Part shown: piece after piece, positions 33,745 through 43,372 of the stretch
How the letters are laid out: each line of letters opens with the position of its first letter
Position numbering within the stretch: position 1 is the first letter of the stretch
Assembly: GCA_008125075.1 (NCBI GenBank)
Contig: VLTH01000001.1
Coordinates: forward strand, 465,497 to 529,496
Length of the DNA: 64,000 bases
Reading direction: 5' to 3'
DNA from: Acetivibrio alkalicellulosi
GTDB lineage: Bacteria; Bacillota; Clostridia; Acetivibrionales; Acetivibrionaceae
Notes under the pieces: generated by a model
The model's input: only the letters and a program-made list of their open reading frames with translations
Told to the model about the DNA's origin: nothing
Database searches by the model: none
Made by a program: the position numbers and the translations under genes

Positions 33745-34983
33745 GTGGAAACAATTAAGTCCGGTAAAAGTAATCCTATGCGAAAAGAAAAAGTTTTAAT
33801 AATTATTTTAAATAATTTAGTAGGTTTTTTAAAAAATAACATAGGGAAATATGCAATGCTTATAGCCCTTGGACTAATAATAATTTTCTTTCAAATTAGA
33901 ACAGAAGGTAGACTTTTACTTCCTATGAATGTTACTAATTTGATACTTCAAAATGGATATGTTTTAATCCTTGCAATAGGAATGGTACTTTGTATATTGT
34001 CTGGCGGAAATATTGACCTTTCTGTAGGAGCTGTATGTGCTTTTATAGGAGGTGTAACTGGTACACTTATTGTAAACATGAAAATGGATATGGTGTCGGC
34101 AATAATTATTGCTCTTTTAATTGGAGCTGCAATCGGTGCATGGCAAGGATTTTGGATAGCATATGTTAGAATTCCATCATTTATTGTAACACTGGCGGGT
34201 ATGCTAATATTTAGAGGCCTTAACACTTATTGGCTAAAAGGTTTGACTCTCTCTCCATTCCCTAAAAAATTTCAGCAAATAAGCGCAGGCTTTATACCAG
34301 ATATCTTTAGTGGATTTGAGTTAGATTTAAATGTGACAGCTTTAATGGCAGGCTTTGTTATAGCCCTAATATATACTGGTTTGCAAATTAAAAAAAGATT
34401 AGATAGAAAAAAGCAAAATTTAAAATGCCCCATGATTTTTTTATTTGTAATTAAATTAATGTTAGTAGTTGCTGTTATCATGGGTTTTTCATATCTTTTG
34501 GCACAACATAAGGGAATACCTATAGTTCTAGTAATTATTGGCACGCTAATTTTAATTTATCACTTTTTTACCTTGAAAACTGTCCCAGGAAGGTACATAT
34601 ATGCAATGGGAGGAAATGAAAAAGCAGCAAAACTTTCTGGAATAAATACAAATAAAGTGCTTTTTCTTACATATGTAAATATGGGTGTATTAGCTTCCAT
34701 AGCAGGTATTGTTTTTACTTCAAGACTTAATGCTGCCTCACCACAGGCTGGTGTGAATTTTGAGTTGGATGCAATTGCTGCATGCTTTATAGGTGGAGCT
34801 TCAGCCTACGGAGGTGTAGGTACAGTAGTGGGAGCTATTATAGGTGCTTTGGTAATGGGAGTACTAAATAATGGTATGTCTATAAGCAATGTTGACAGTG
34901 CCATACAAATGGCTGTAAAGGGATTTGTACTTTTAATGGCAGTAGCATTTGATGTATTATCAAAAAAGAAATTATCACAGTAA
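33745..34983 (+). CDS. mmsB: Multiple-monosaccharide ABC transporter permease
   Basis: 412 residues, about ten helices of the BPD_transp_2 (RbsC/XylH/GguB) family. Visible are LSGGNIDLSVGAVCAFIGGV in the second quarter, VTLAGMLIFRGLNTYWLKG, and the conserved C-terminal AACFIGGASAYGGVGTVVGA. The length exceeds RbsC because of an insert after the middle, as in XylH/GguB. GTG start at 33745 with AGGGAG. It lies 40 bases after the ATPase gene. Confidence 0.92.
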   Translation: METIKSGKSNPMRKEKVLIIILNNLVGFLKNNIGKYAMLIALGLIIIFFQIRTEGRLLLPMNVTNLILQNGYVLILAIGMVLCILSGGNIDLSVGAVCAFIGGVTGTLIVNMKMDMVSAIIIALLIGAAIGAWQGFWIAYVRIPSFIVTLAGMLIFRGLNTYWLKGLTLSPFPKKFQQISAGFIPDIFSGFELDLNVTALMAGFVIALIYTGLQIKKRLDRKKQNLKCPMIFLFVIKLMLVVAVIMGFSYLLAQHKGIPIVLVIIGTLILIYHFFTLKTVPGRYIYAMGGNEKAAKLSGINTNKVLFLTYVNMGVLASIAGIVFTSRLNAASPQAGVNFELDAIAACFIGGASAYGGVGTVVGAIIGALVMGVLNNGMSISNVDSAIQMAVKGFVLLMAVAFDVLSKKKLSQ

Positions 34984-34989
34984 GTTGTT

Positions 34990-35014
34990 ATAAAGCTTAA
35001 ATTCCAAGCTTTAT
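34990..35014 (+). terminator. Hairpin after sugar importer operon
   Basis: ATAAAGCTT faces AAGCTTTAT with a 7-base loop: a perfect 9-bp stem without a clear T-run. Confidence 0.5.
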
Positions 35015-35060
35015 GCTAATTAAGCCTTTGATTTAATTAGATTGCCATTCATTTTCTAAA

Positions 35061-35140
35061 GCAAAAAGCACATGCGAAAGCAACATTTATTTACATAATA
35101 GATTTCAAATATGTTGGCGAGCTTTATGGCTAATGTATGT
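35061..35140 (+). repeat. Family F dispersed repeat
   Basis: GCACATGCGAAAG, CATTTATTTACATAATA and ATGTTGGCGAGCTTTATGGC in family order, about 300 bases before the HD-GYP gene. The rest of 35015-35437 shows no gene or clear promoter. Confidence 0.55.
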
Positions 35141-35437
35141 ATATTCTAACAATTAACATGTTTGAAAGATTCAAAATTATTTGTGATTTTAAAAGGATAA
35201 TTAATAGTTGATGTAGAATATATATTATGAGTTTTATAAATACATTTCATAAATTTTTCCTGAGTTATTGCTTAAAATATAAAAAAGATACTAGTTAGCA
35301 AAAAAAATTCTTAAAGATTATTTTATACAGACGATATGAAAAATCGTTGTTTGTCCTAAAAATGCAAATCTTACCATTTTAATTCACTTGAGAAATAAGC
35401 TGTTATATATAATTTATAAAATGAAGGAGAGAAAAAA

Positions 35438-37249
35438 GTGAACGATGTGGAAAAGAAAATAAAAAAACTAGAAGATCAGAACAGAATGTTTCAAATGATA
35501 CTAGAAGCAATTCCAATAAATTTGTTTGTAAAGGACATTGATTGTAAATATCAGATTACAAGTAAGGTTTGTGACATGTTAAATTGTGTGGAAAGAGGAG
35601 GGCTTAAAGGAAAAACTGATTTTGATCTTCAAAAATCAAAAGAAATTGCACAGAGTTTCTTTGACGACGATAAGAAGATTATGGAATCAAAAAAAGGAAG
35701 CCGAATGATTTCGCCTACATTATGTGGAAATAAGGTTAAGTACTATGATATTTACAAAGAACCATTAATAGGAGATAAAGGTAGTGTAGAAGGAATATTA
35801 GGGCTTGTTATTGCGCCTGCTGAAATGAGTACAGATGAAGAAACTGGTGAAGTAGAAGAAAAAGTTGATGGCTATTATGGACTAAAATGCTTGATGTTTG
35901 ATTATGACATTAATACTGGTAATGCTATCATATTAAAAAAATTAGATGATTTTGACATAGACAACGAGAAAAACAAATCTTTTGAAGAAGTGTTGATAAA
36001 TAGTGGCAGTATAAAAAACGAAGCAAAAAAAGCTATTACTAAGGTATTTGAAAGGATTAAGAGCAACGAGACAGAGGCGATGCTTATTCTTGATATAAAA
36101 GATAACTCAGGAACCTGGCACTCAGCAATGATGAATTTGACAAGAATTAGAAATAGTAAAATAAATGAAAACCGTGCTATTGGTATTCTCTCTTACCTAA
36201 ACAGCGAAGAAGAGAAATCAGAGGAATTGATGATTTCGGTAAGTGATATGAAAAGAAAACTATATCAAATAATAGCTCAGGAGTATAATGCAGTAATATA
36301 TATAAGTAGAAAAAATCAGATGTATAGCTGTATTGGCAAGACTATAGGCAAAATGAAGAGCACTGGAAGTATTGAGGAATTAAAAAACTCTTTTGAAAAA
36401 TATATTTATGAGGATGATAAAAGTATATATTTAGACACTGTTTTCTCAAAAAGTGAACAGTGTAGTGATGGACATCATTCATTTGAAATAAGATTTCAAA
36501 ATGATCAGGGAAAATACAGATGGTATGAGTCAAGTGTATATTATGTAGACAGTGTTGATGGTATAAATAAAGATATTATATTAACATTTTATGATACTGA
36601 TGAAATTGTAAGAATGAAAAGACAGCAGGAAATTCGAAATATTAATAATCGATTTATAGAAGTGCTGAGTTCAGTAGTAGAGTCAAGAGATGTTGAATCA
36701 GGGAACCATATTCAAAGGATAAAAAATATAACCAGAGTTCTTTTGACAGCAATTATGCAAAATTATCCCGAATATGGATTAAATGAAGAAAAAATTGAAA
36801 TAATGGCTTCTGCATCAACAATGCATGATATCGGGAAAATAGCAATTCCAGACAAAATTTTATTGAAGCCTGGAAGGCTTACGGCAGAAGAGTTTGAGAT
36901 TATGAAGGAGCATACTGTCCGTGGCTGTAACATTATAAACTGTGCATCAGCAATTCAGGATGAAGAATACTATAAGTATTGCTATGACATATGCAGACAT
37001 CATCATGAGAGATATGATGGGAAAGGTTATCCAGATGGTCTTATGGGGGATGGTATATCAATTCAGGCACAGGCTGTATCTGTTGCCGATGTATATGATG
37101 CACTGATTAGTAAGAGATGCTATAAAGATGCATATGAAGAGCAAAAAGTATTCAACATGATTCTAAATGGTGAATGCGGTGTTTTCAATCCTAAGTTGAT
37201 GAATAGTTTAGAAAAAGTGCGTATGAAATTAAAAAGCTTTTATATATAA
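35438..37249 (+). CDS. PAS-HD-GYP c-di-GMP phosphodiesterase
   Basis: 603 residues, no membrane segment. A short coiled coil (1-18), a PAS domain (about 15-125, FQMILEAIPINLFVKDIDC), a middle segment with a second PAS-like fold (about 280-400, ending KYRWYESSVYY) and an HD-GYP domain (about 410-595). Catalytic residues are present: His424, the HD pair 463-464 in MHDIGK, HHHERYDGKGYPDG and VADVYDAL. It should hydrolyse c-di-GMP (or cGAMP) in the cytoplasm in response to a PAS ligand. GTG start with GAAGGAGAG. It is probably monocistronic. Confidence 0.92.
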   Translation: MNDVEKKIKKLEDQNRMFQMILEAIPINLFVKDIDCKYQITSKVCDMLNCVERGGLKGKTDFDLQKSKEIAQSFFDDDKKIMESKKGSRMISPTLCGNKVKYYDIYKEPLIGDKGSVEGILGLVIAPAEMSTDEETGEVEEKVDGYYGLKCLMFDYDINTGNAIILKKLDDFDIDNEKNKSFEEVLINSGSIKNEAKKAITKVFERIKSNETEAMLILDIKDNSGTWHSAMMNLTRIRNSKINENRAIGILSYLNSEEEKSEELMISVSDMKRKLYQIIAQEYNAVIYISRKNQMYSCIGKTIGKMKSTGSIEELKNSFEKYIYEDDKSIYLDTVFSKSEQCSDGHHSFEIRFQNDQGKYRWYESSVYYVDSVDGINKDIILTFYDTDEIVRMKRQQEIRNINNRFIEVLSSVVESRDVESGNHIQRIKNITRVLLTAIMQNYPEYGLNEEKIEIMASASTMHDIGKIAIPDKILLKPGRLTAEEFEIMKEHTVRGCNIINCASAIQDEEYYKYCYDICRHHHERYDGKGYPDGLMGDGISIQAQAVSVADVYDALISKRCYKDAYEEQKVFNMILNGECGVFNPKLMNSLEKVRMKLKSFYI

Positions 37250-37330
37250 AAGAGTGCATATTTTTCTTCATGTACCTATTATAAAGCGGATGCATATTTT
37301 TTTCTTCACATTTATTATATACACCCGTAT
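37250..37330 (+). repeat. Family B repeat, doubled 3' end
   Basis: GCATATTTTTCTTCATGTACC and GCATATTTTTTTCTTCACATTTATTATATACACCCG in tandem match the 3' portion of family B copies. Confidence 0.6.
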
Positions 37331-37343
37331 AAAGCAAATTTTC

Positions 37344-37372
37344 TTGAAAAAAATAATATTTGTTTATATAAT
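37344..37372 (+). promoter_or_regulatory. Promoter of the RelA/SpoT-domain gene
   Basis: TTGAAA (37344-37349), 17 bases, TATAAT (37367-37372). Confidence 0.82.
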
Positions 37373-37429
37373 GTTCATAATTATCATTTATAATTAAAGA
37401 ATAATATAAATAAGAGGGATGGGCGTAAA

Positions 37430-38812
37430 ATGTATAAAAAAGGGGATAAATTGAATTTATTTCAGTTAATTGATGATACTTGTGCAAAATTGAAAGAAGA
37501 CAAGCTTTTATATATAGACGCAATTTCTGATATAACTCAAAAGATTGAAAGTGTTTTAAATGAGAATGATGGTGTTATGGACATTAATGCTAGAATCAAG
37601 TCTCCATTTAGTTTAAAGGAAAAAATTATTAGAAAAAAGATATATCATCAATATACTACTGCTGAGGATATTCTTAATAATCTTTCTGACGTAATAGGTA
37701 TAAGGATAGATTGTCGATTTCTTGATAATGAGCATAAGATTTATGATGCTTTAAAAAATCACTTTTATATAAAAAATGATCAAGGCTATTATCACGATCT
37801 AAATAATCCTAATATATCTCTTGATTTAGGTAGTAATCAACCTCAAATACAAAAGAATGGTTATGAGGTATATAAAATAGATGGACATTGTTTTGTTGGT
37901 GGGAAAAAAATCAATTTCGAATTGCAGATAAAATCACTAGTAAATGATTTTTGGTCAGAAATTGAGCATAAGGTTGTATATAAAAATAATATATATATAC
38001 CTAATCACGGATATATTGAGGAAATGTTGACGGCAATTAGAGGTAATTTAATTGGTATAGACAAAATGCTTAAATTGGTAAATGATGAAATACAAGAAAC
38101 AACAAATCATAAAAGGGAAAATCTCATTGATATTAATTCAGCTATTACAAAGCTTATTAGTGACACTTTTGTGGCAAAGATGAGTGAATCTATTGGATTT
38201 ACAGTTGATTTTAAAGCAATATGCAATCTTATAGGAAAATATATACTAAACAAATATAAAGATTTGCCTGTGAGAACGGCTCACAATACATTTCTTGATC
38301 TTGTTGACAGATTTAACGAAATATATCATAGAAAGATTAGTTGGGAAAATAAGATGTATTTAGAAAAAGAATATGTGGACGAGGATCCTTTTTGTCAAAT
38401 ATTTGGTAATAAACTTCTTTCTATAATGAATTCAGATTTTGAGTGGCATTTATTCTTTTTAATACTCTTTCAAATTGAATCAGATAACAACAATTTAGAA
38501 AGCTTTAGAGAGTTTATGAATACTATGAGAAACAGCTATTCAGATAAAAGCTTGTATAATAGATTATTTGTTGTTTACGATGAGTATACTGCTGATAAAA
38601 TTCATGAAAAGCTTATAACTTTTTTGGCACATGCTTTATCGGAAGATGCAGATGTTAATATAATAGACAGCGAAAGTGACCAGTGGACAAAATTAATTGA
38701 TGGGGTTATTCAATATGTTATTAATAATTTTAGTACTTATGATGAGTTTGAAAATAATTTAGATACAGTATACAATTTGTTTTTGCAAAAAAAGTCCATA
38801 AAGAGGATGTGA
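37430..38812 (+). CDS. RelA/SpoT-domain protein with long C-terminal extension
   Basis: 460 residues. A RelA/SpoT nucleotidyltransferase domain spans about 55-200: FSLKEKIIRKKI, LSDVIGIRIDCRF, NGYEVYKIDGH and FELQIKSLVNDFWSEIEHKVVY. These hold the usual Asp, Gln and Glu/His synthase positions (DVIGIR, LQIKS, SEIEH). There is no HD hydrolase, TGS or ACT domain. The last 250 residues are helical and not recognised, much longer than in small alarmone synthetases (about 200-250 residues). It could make (p)ppGpp or be a toxin-like or otherwise altered nucleotide transferase. Its own SigA promoter lies upstream. Confidence 0.85.
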   Translation: MYKKGDKLNLFQLIDDTCAKLKEDKLLYIDAISDITQKIESVLNENDGVMDINARIKSPFSLKEKIIRKKIYHQYTTAEDILNNLSDVIGIRIDCRFLDNEHKIYDALKNHFYIKNDQGYYHDLNNPNISLDLGSNQPQIQKNGYEVYKIDGHCFVGGKKINFELQIKSLVNDFWSEIEHKVVYKNNIYIPNHGYIEEMLTAIRGNLIGIDKMLKLVNDEIQETTNHKRENLIDINSAITKLISDTFVAKMSESIGFTVDFKAICNLIGKYILNKYKDLPVRTAHNTFLDLVDRFNEIYHRKISWENKMYLEKEYVDEDPFCQIFGNKLLSIMNSDFEWHLFFLILFQIESDNNNLESFREFMNTMRNSYSDKSLYNRLFVVYDEYTADKIHEKLITFLAHALSEDADVNIIDSESDQWTKLIDGVIQYVINNFSTYDEFENNLDTVYNLFLQKKSIKRM

Positions 38813-38863
38813 AATAACTCCTAAGGAATATTTTCAATAAGGTTTATTTCTCTTAAAATTTTG

Positions 38864-38883
38864 GGTGGAGAAGAATCTCCACC
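38864..38883 (+). terminator. Hairpin after RelA/SpoT gene
   Basis: GGTGGAGA-AGAA-TCTCCACC, a perfect 8-bp stem with a tetraloop. It is similar to hairpins at 7533-7600. Confidence 0.65.
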
Positions 38884-39013
38884 TCATCTCAATTAGGTTC
38901 TTATATACCTCCTAAATAACTAATGGTGTTGTTAGCAAAACCAATTAACCAAAAGCACGAAGGTAAATATTAACATTATAGTGCAGAAATTATAAAAAAA
39001 AAATTTATTGTTT

Positions 39014-39042
39014 TTGAAAAAATAATATTAATTTGGTATAAT
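39014..39042 (+). promoter_or_regulatory. Promoter, probably for the GH8 gene
   Basis: TTGAAA (39014-39019), 17 bases, TATAAT (39037-39042). If it drives the GH8 gene, the 5' untranslated region is about 315 bases. Confidence 0.7.
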
Positions 39043-39197
39043 AAATATGATATTTATTTTTTTAAGTTGTATTGCTATTTTTAAGGGGGAATATAAAATA
39101 ATAGAAGCTTAATTAACAAGATAACAGTATAGTATTTTTTAAATGATTCAAACAAATTCTAATATATTATCTTATTCGTCTTAATAGTTCTATTTTG

Positions 39198-39262
39198 AAG
39201 ATACTTTTCATCTTATGTTGGTGAGCTTTATTCTCATGAATGTCTAATTGTATAACAAGTTA
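39198..39262 (+). repeat. Family F dispersed repeat
   Basis: TTTTCATCTTATGTTGGTGAGC then TTTATTCTCATGAATGTCTAAT. It falls inside the presumed untranslated leader of the GH8 gene. Confidence 0.6.
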
Positions 39263-39363
39263 ATCATATTATAAGAATTCGGCTTACTATTTTGGTATGT
39301 GTTTTATCATATATTAAATTGTAAGAAGAACATATAAATTATTTTTTTAAGGAGGAAGGAAAA

Positions 39364-41406
39364 GTGATACAAAAATTAAAAAAGACAGGTGTTTTCTTAT
39401 TAGTCCTGTCAGTGCTAATGACATCATTGTTGACGCTAAATTTAAACTTACCAGTTGAGGTAAGTGCTTCATCATCAAGTTTTCCTTATAATGCAACTTA
39501 TTCACATGGCTTTAGTTCTTTAGCTGACAATCAGGCAGCTGCTAATGCAATGCTTTTAGCAGAGTGGGAAGATTGGAAAAGTACTTATGCTACATCAAGT
39601 GGTGCAGGAGGTTTTAGAAGAGTACAAAGAGATGCTGGCTCAGATTTTGATACTGTATCAGAAGGTATGGGATATGGTATGATTCTTGCAGTATATTTTG
39701 ATGATCAACCTTTGTTTGATGACTTTTTTAGCTATGTTAAGTTGTATTATAATTCAAACGGACTTATGGGATGGATTATTGACAGAGATGGAAATATAAT
39801 TACATCTAGAGGTGGAAGAGATGCTGCTTCAGATGCAGACCAAGACATTGCTATAGCTTTGGTATTTGCTCATAGTAAGTGGGGAACAACAGGAAGACAC
39901 AATTATAGAAATGAGGCTTTAACTCTAATAAACAACCTATATGATTATTGTGTAGAGCCAAATACATATGTATTCAAGCCAGGTGATACATGGGGTGGAT
40001 CATCAGTAACCAATCCATCATATTATGCACCTTCATGGTATAAGGTATTTGCCCAGTTTACAGGTGATGATAGATGGAACAGAGTTGCTGATAAGTGCTA
40101 TGAGATAGTTGATAACATAAATAGACTTAATTCAGGAACAGGTCTTGTACCTGACTGGTGTAGAGCAGATGGAACAAGATCAGGCTCAATGGGATATGAT
40201 TACTCTTATGATGCAGCTCGTTATCCATGGAGAACAGCTTTAGACTATTCTTGGTTTGGTGATGCAAGAGCTAAGGCAAGTTGTGATATTATAACTGCTT
40301 TCTTTAGAAGAGAGGGTGCAGCTGCTATAGTTGATGGATACACAATTCAGGGAACTAAGACAGGACAGTATCATAATGCAACCTTTATAGGGCCAATTGC
40401 ATCAGGTTCTATGACTGGTTTAGACCTTAGTTTTGCAAAAGAGCTTTACAATGAAACAGTAGCAGTAAAAGATTCTGGAACATATCATTACTATGGAAAT
40501 AGTGTGAGACTGTTGACATTATTGCATTTAACAGGTAATTTCCCTAACCTTTACACTTCGGGTGGGCCAGTTGCAACACCACGTCCAACACCTCCACCAC
40601 AAGAACCAGGAGAGCTTATTGTAGACCATTTCGAAGGTCCTTTTAGCTGGATAACTTATGATGGATTAGGTGCATCAGTTTCTGCATCAACTGCACCAGG
40701 AAATGGTGGAGGAAATGGTATGGAAGTAACTTATTCAGGATCTGCATCTGGATACTGGGGAGTTTTAAAGTCAATGGTGGGTGTAGATATCGTAGGAGCC
40801 CAAAGGGTTTCATTTGATATTAGAGGAACAGGTAATGAAGTAAGATTTATGCTTGTTGAAGCTGGCACAGTAGCTGGTGAAGATGGAGAACAATGGGCAT
40901 ATACAGTAAGACCTGGCAACCAATGGACTACTATTGATATACCTCTTAGTCAATTAGCAAAAAGACCAGACTGGCAGCCGCCTGCTGCAGATGGTAATAA
41001 CAGATTGGATTTAGATAAAATTATATCTATACATTTTTCAGGTATGAATGCAAATGCAGGGTCGTTTGTTGTTGATAATATTAAATTTACTGGCTTGCCA
41101 GTTACAGTGACACCACCACCGCCGACTACACCACCGACTACACCACCGACTACACCACCAACTACACCACCAACTACACCTACACCAAACATACTATATG
41201 GAGATATAAATGGTGATGGTAGGATTGACTCTACAGACTATGCTTTAATAAGAAGACACATCTTAGAAATAACTGTAATGTCTAAGGGGAGCGAAAGTTA
41301 TAGAAGAGCTGACGTTGATGGAAATGGAGTTGTAGATTCAACTGATGTTATACTTTTAAGAAGGTATCTATTAGAGATAATAGATAGATTTCCAGCACAG
41401 GGTTAA
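39364..41406 (+). CDS. GH8 endoglucanase/xylanase-type enzyme with CBM and type I dockerin
   Basis: 680 residues, secreted. Signal peptide (about 1-35); GH8 (about 42-395) with proton donor Glu100 in SEGMGYGM, Asp157 in SDADQD and Asp283 in SYDAARYPWR, spaced as in CelA of C. thermocellum (95/152/278); Pro/Thr linker; a CBM-like beta sandwich (about 418-577, DHFEGPFSWITYDG to SFVVDNIKFTG, CBM11/30-like); a PPTTPPTT linker (about 583-608) encoded by near-exact 12-base repeats; and a type I dockerin (about 612-675) with two DxNxDGxxDSTD loops. Both loops have Ser-Thr at the cohesin-contact positions, as in thermocellum-type dockerins. It therefore docks on a scaffoldin and attacks cellulose, beta-glucan or xylan. 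Confidence 0.95.
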   Translation: MIQKLKKTGVFLLVLSVLMTSLLTLNLNLPVEVSASSSSFPYNATYSHGFSSLADNQAAANAMLLAEWEDWKSTYATSSGAGGFRRVQRDAGSDFDTVSEGMGYGMILAVYFDDQPLFDDFFSYVKLYYNSNGLMGWIIDRDGNIITSRGGRDAASDADQDIAIALVFAHSKWGTTGRHNYRNEALTLINNLYDYCVEPNTYVFKPGDTWGGSSVTNPSYYAPSWYKVFAQFTGDDRWNRVADKCYEIVDNINRLNSGTGLVPDWCRADGTRSGSMGYDYSYDAARYPWRTALDYSWFGDARAKASCDIITAFFRREGAAAIVDGYTIQGTKTGQYHNATFIGPIASGSMTGLDLSFAKELYNETVAVKDSGTYHYYGNSVRLLTLLHLTGNFPNLYTSGGPVATPRPTPPPQEPGELIVDHFEGPFSWITYDGLGASVSASTAPGNGGGNGMEVTYSGSASGYWGVLKSMVGVDIVGAQRVSFDIRGTGNEVRFMLVEAGTVAGEDGEQWAYTVRPGNQWTTIDIPLSQLAKRPDWQPPAADGNNRLDLDKIISIHFSGMNANAGSFVVDNIKFTGLPVTVTPPPPTTPPTTPPTTPPTTPPTTPTPNILYGDINGDGRIDSTDYALIRRHILEITVMSKGSESYRRADVDGNGVVDSTDVILLRRYLLEIIDRFPAQG

Positions 41407-41431
41407 TTTAGAAGAACATAATTCTTTTTAG

Positions 41432-41470
41432 AAGGAGCTGGTACACTTTTATGTGCCAGCTCCTTTATTA
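41432..41470 (+). terminator. GH8 gene terminator
   Basis: AAGGAGCTGG...CCAGCTCCTT with an inner TACA/TGTG pairing and trailing TTATT. Confidence 0.85.
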
Positions 41471-41656
41471 AACATTTTTTACATGCACCCCGCCTATTAA
41501 ATCAAAAGGTGATATTTTATAGGCCAATAAAGGAGGAGTTATTCAAATTTGTGTAGAAATATATATTAGGTCAAGTTTTAACTATATTCTGACAATACTT
41601 TTTGGAATATAACCTTTGATTTTATGTACGTGCAATTTGTTTGCTATCGCAAACTG

Positions 41657-41745
41657 CACACGGGAAGAGACATTTATTCACACTATACTTTCATCTTATG
41701 TTGGTAATCTTTATGCTCATTAATGACTAATTATATTATCATGAT
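41657..41745 (+). repeat. Family F dispersed repeat
   Basis: CACACGGGAAGAGACATTTATT, CTTTCATCTTATGTTGGTAATC and TTTATGCTCATTAATG in family order, about 65 bases before the M14 gene. No other gene is seen in 41471-41809. Confidence 0.6.
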
Positions 41746-41809
41746 GTAACCATTCGTATTCTTTTTTCATATAATTAAATAATCTTTAAGTTTTATTGGA
41801 GGGAACAGT

Positions 41810-43372
41810 GTGAATATTAAAAAAATATTTATATTCATTCTAGTTGCACTTATTTTAGTCTTTAACTTATCTATTATAGAATGTTTTTCGGCAGATATTG
41901 AGGTTAATATTTATGTTTGTGAGAATAAAGTCTATGTTAACAATGAAAAGTTTAATAATATAGACGTAATTACAATTGATGGCAGAGTTTTTATGCCTAT
42001 TATAGAAACTGTTGTAATTTTAGGAGGAACTGTTGATAGAATAATTAACAATGAGAGATTTAATATAAGCTTTAAAGCAAAAAAGGCTATAATTTGGGTA
42101 GGAGAAAAATATTCTTTAGTAGATAGAAATCTAATAATGACTTGTTCTCCGCCCATTCTAATAAATGATAAAGCATATATATCATTAAGACACTTAGGAG
42201 AACTCTTTGGTTATTTTATACATTGGGATGATATGAACAAAAAGTCCATAATAACAAATAAAAGCGACTATAAAATTAAGAAGCCCTGTCTTTTTGTAGA
42301 TACTTCTTCAACATACACATTAGAAAAAATGTACTCTGATATAGAAAAGATTGTTTCAAACTATCCTAGGCTTTTGAAGTTAGAGAATATAGGTTATTCA
42401 GTAGATGGATTACCAATTAAGGCAATAAGATTAGGACTTCCCAATAATGAGTCTAAGCCAAATATTTTGCTAATGGGGGGGATACATGCAAGAGAAAACT
42501 TTTCGGTAATGATAGTTATGAAGCAGCTAGATGTTATATTATATAATTATTATACAACTGAATATTTTGGTAATTATAATCTGAGATATATTCTAGATAA
42601 TGTAAATATATACTTTGTTCCAAGCCTTAATCCAGATGGAATGAATATTATTCATAATGGTTTAAGTGCATCAAAAAATCATGAAAATTTAAAAAGAATG
42701 AGAAATATAGCTGGTGATTATAGATGGTGGAAAGCCAATGCTAATGGTGTAGATTTAAATAGAAATTTTGATGATGGCAATTGGAATAAACCCAATTCTG
42801 CAACAATGGTAAATGTACCTGCATCTGAGGGATTTAAAGGATATTTGCCAAATAGTGAACCTGAAACTAAAGCTATTCAAAAATACTGTAGAGAAAAGAA
42901 TTTCCTATTAGCCTTTTCTTATCATACCTCAGGTGAAGTGTTTTTTTGGGCAGATGCTGATACTCACCACAATTTTGAGGGAATTGATATAGGAATTATA
43001 AATAGGTTGCATAAGCTTTCAGGCTATACGATAATGCCAGTTTCAAGGAATCCAAGTGTTTTTGGAAGAGGATTTGAGAATTGGTTTAAGAAAGAGTTTA
43101 ATAGATTTGCTGTGTGTGTTGAATTGTCTCCTGTGTCAAAAAAACAATTTGTTCAGCATCCAGATAATATGTTTGATCAATTGGTCTGGCAGAAAGCAAA
43201 ATATCTTGGAATACAATTGGCAGTTGAAGCTATTAATTTACAGTACTACGATGTTTATCAAAATGATAGTTTCTTAAAGACATTTTATTCAAAAGAAAAA
43301 GCAATAGAATTTGCAAAGTTATGGAAAAACTCCGTAGTTAAGAAAAATGGTAGCATAATATGGGAAGGTTAA
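41810..43372 (+). CDS. Secreted M14 zinc carboxypeptidase with N-terminal stalk domain
   Basis: 520 residues. Signal peptide (about 1-28); a copper-amine-oxidase N-terminal-like stalk domain (about 35-150, YVNNEKFNNIDVITIDGRVFMPI, AYISLRHLGELFG), common in clostridial exoproteins; and an M14 catalytic domain (about 165-490). Zinc ligands are His226 and Glu229 (GGIHAREN) and His372 (SYHTSGE), substrate residues are in NPDG and VDLNRNFD, and the catalytic Glu is 438 (CVELSP). This combination suggests a cell-surface peptidase acting on peptides or peptidoglycan stems. GTG start with GGAGGGA. Confidence 0.92.
   Translation: MNIKKIFIFILVALILVFNLSIIECFSADIEVNIYVCENKVYVNNEKFNNIDVITIDGRVFMPIIETVVILGGTVDRIINNERFNISFKAKKAIIWVGEKYSLVDRNLIMTCSPPILINDKAYISLRHLGELFGYFIHWDDMNKKSIITNKSDYKIKKPCLFVDTSSTYTLEKMYSDIEKIVSNYPRLLKLENIGYSVDGLPIKAIRLGLPNNESKPNILLMGGIHARENFSVMIVMKQLDVILYNYYTTEYFGNYNLRYILDNVNIYFVPSLNPDGMNIIHNGLSASKNHENLKRMRNIAGDYRWWKANANGVDLNRNFDDGNWNKPNSATMVNVPASEGFKGYLPNSEPETKAIQKYCREKNFLLAFSYHTSGEVFFWADADTHHNFEGIDIGIINRLHKLSGYTIMPVSRNPSVFGRGFENWFKKEFNRFAVCVELSPVSKKQFVQHPDNMFDQLVWQKAKYLGIQLAVEAINLQYYDVYQNDSFLKTFYSKEKAIEFAKLWKNSVVKKNGSIIWEG

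Noticed and set aside
40950-41192. Gly/Val-rich open frame on the minus strand
   Set aside because: It is the complement of the Pro/Thr linker of the GH8 enzyme, an artefact of its 12-base repeats.
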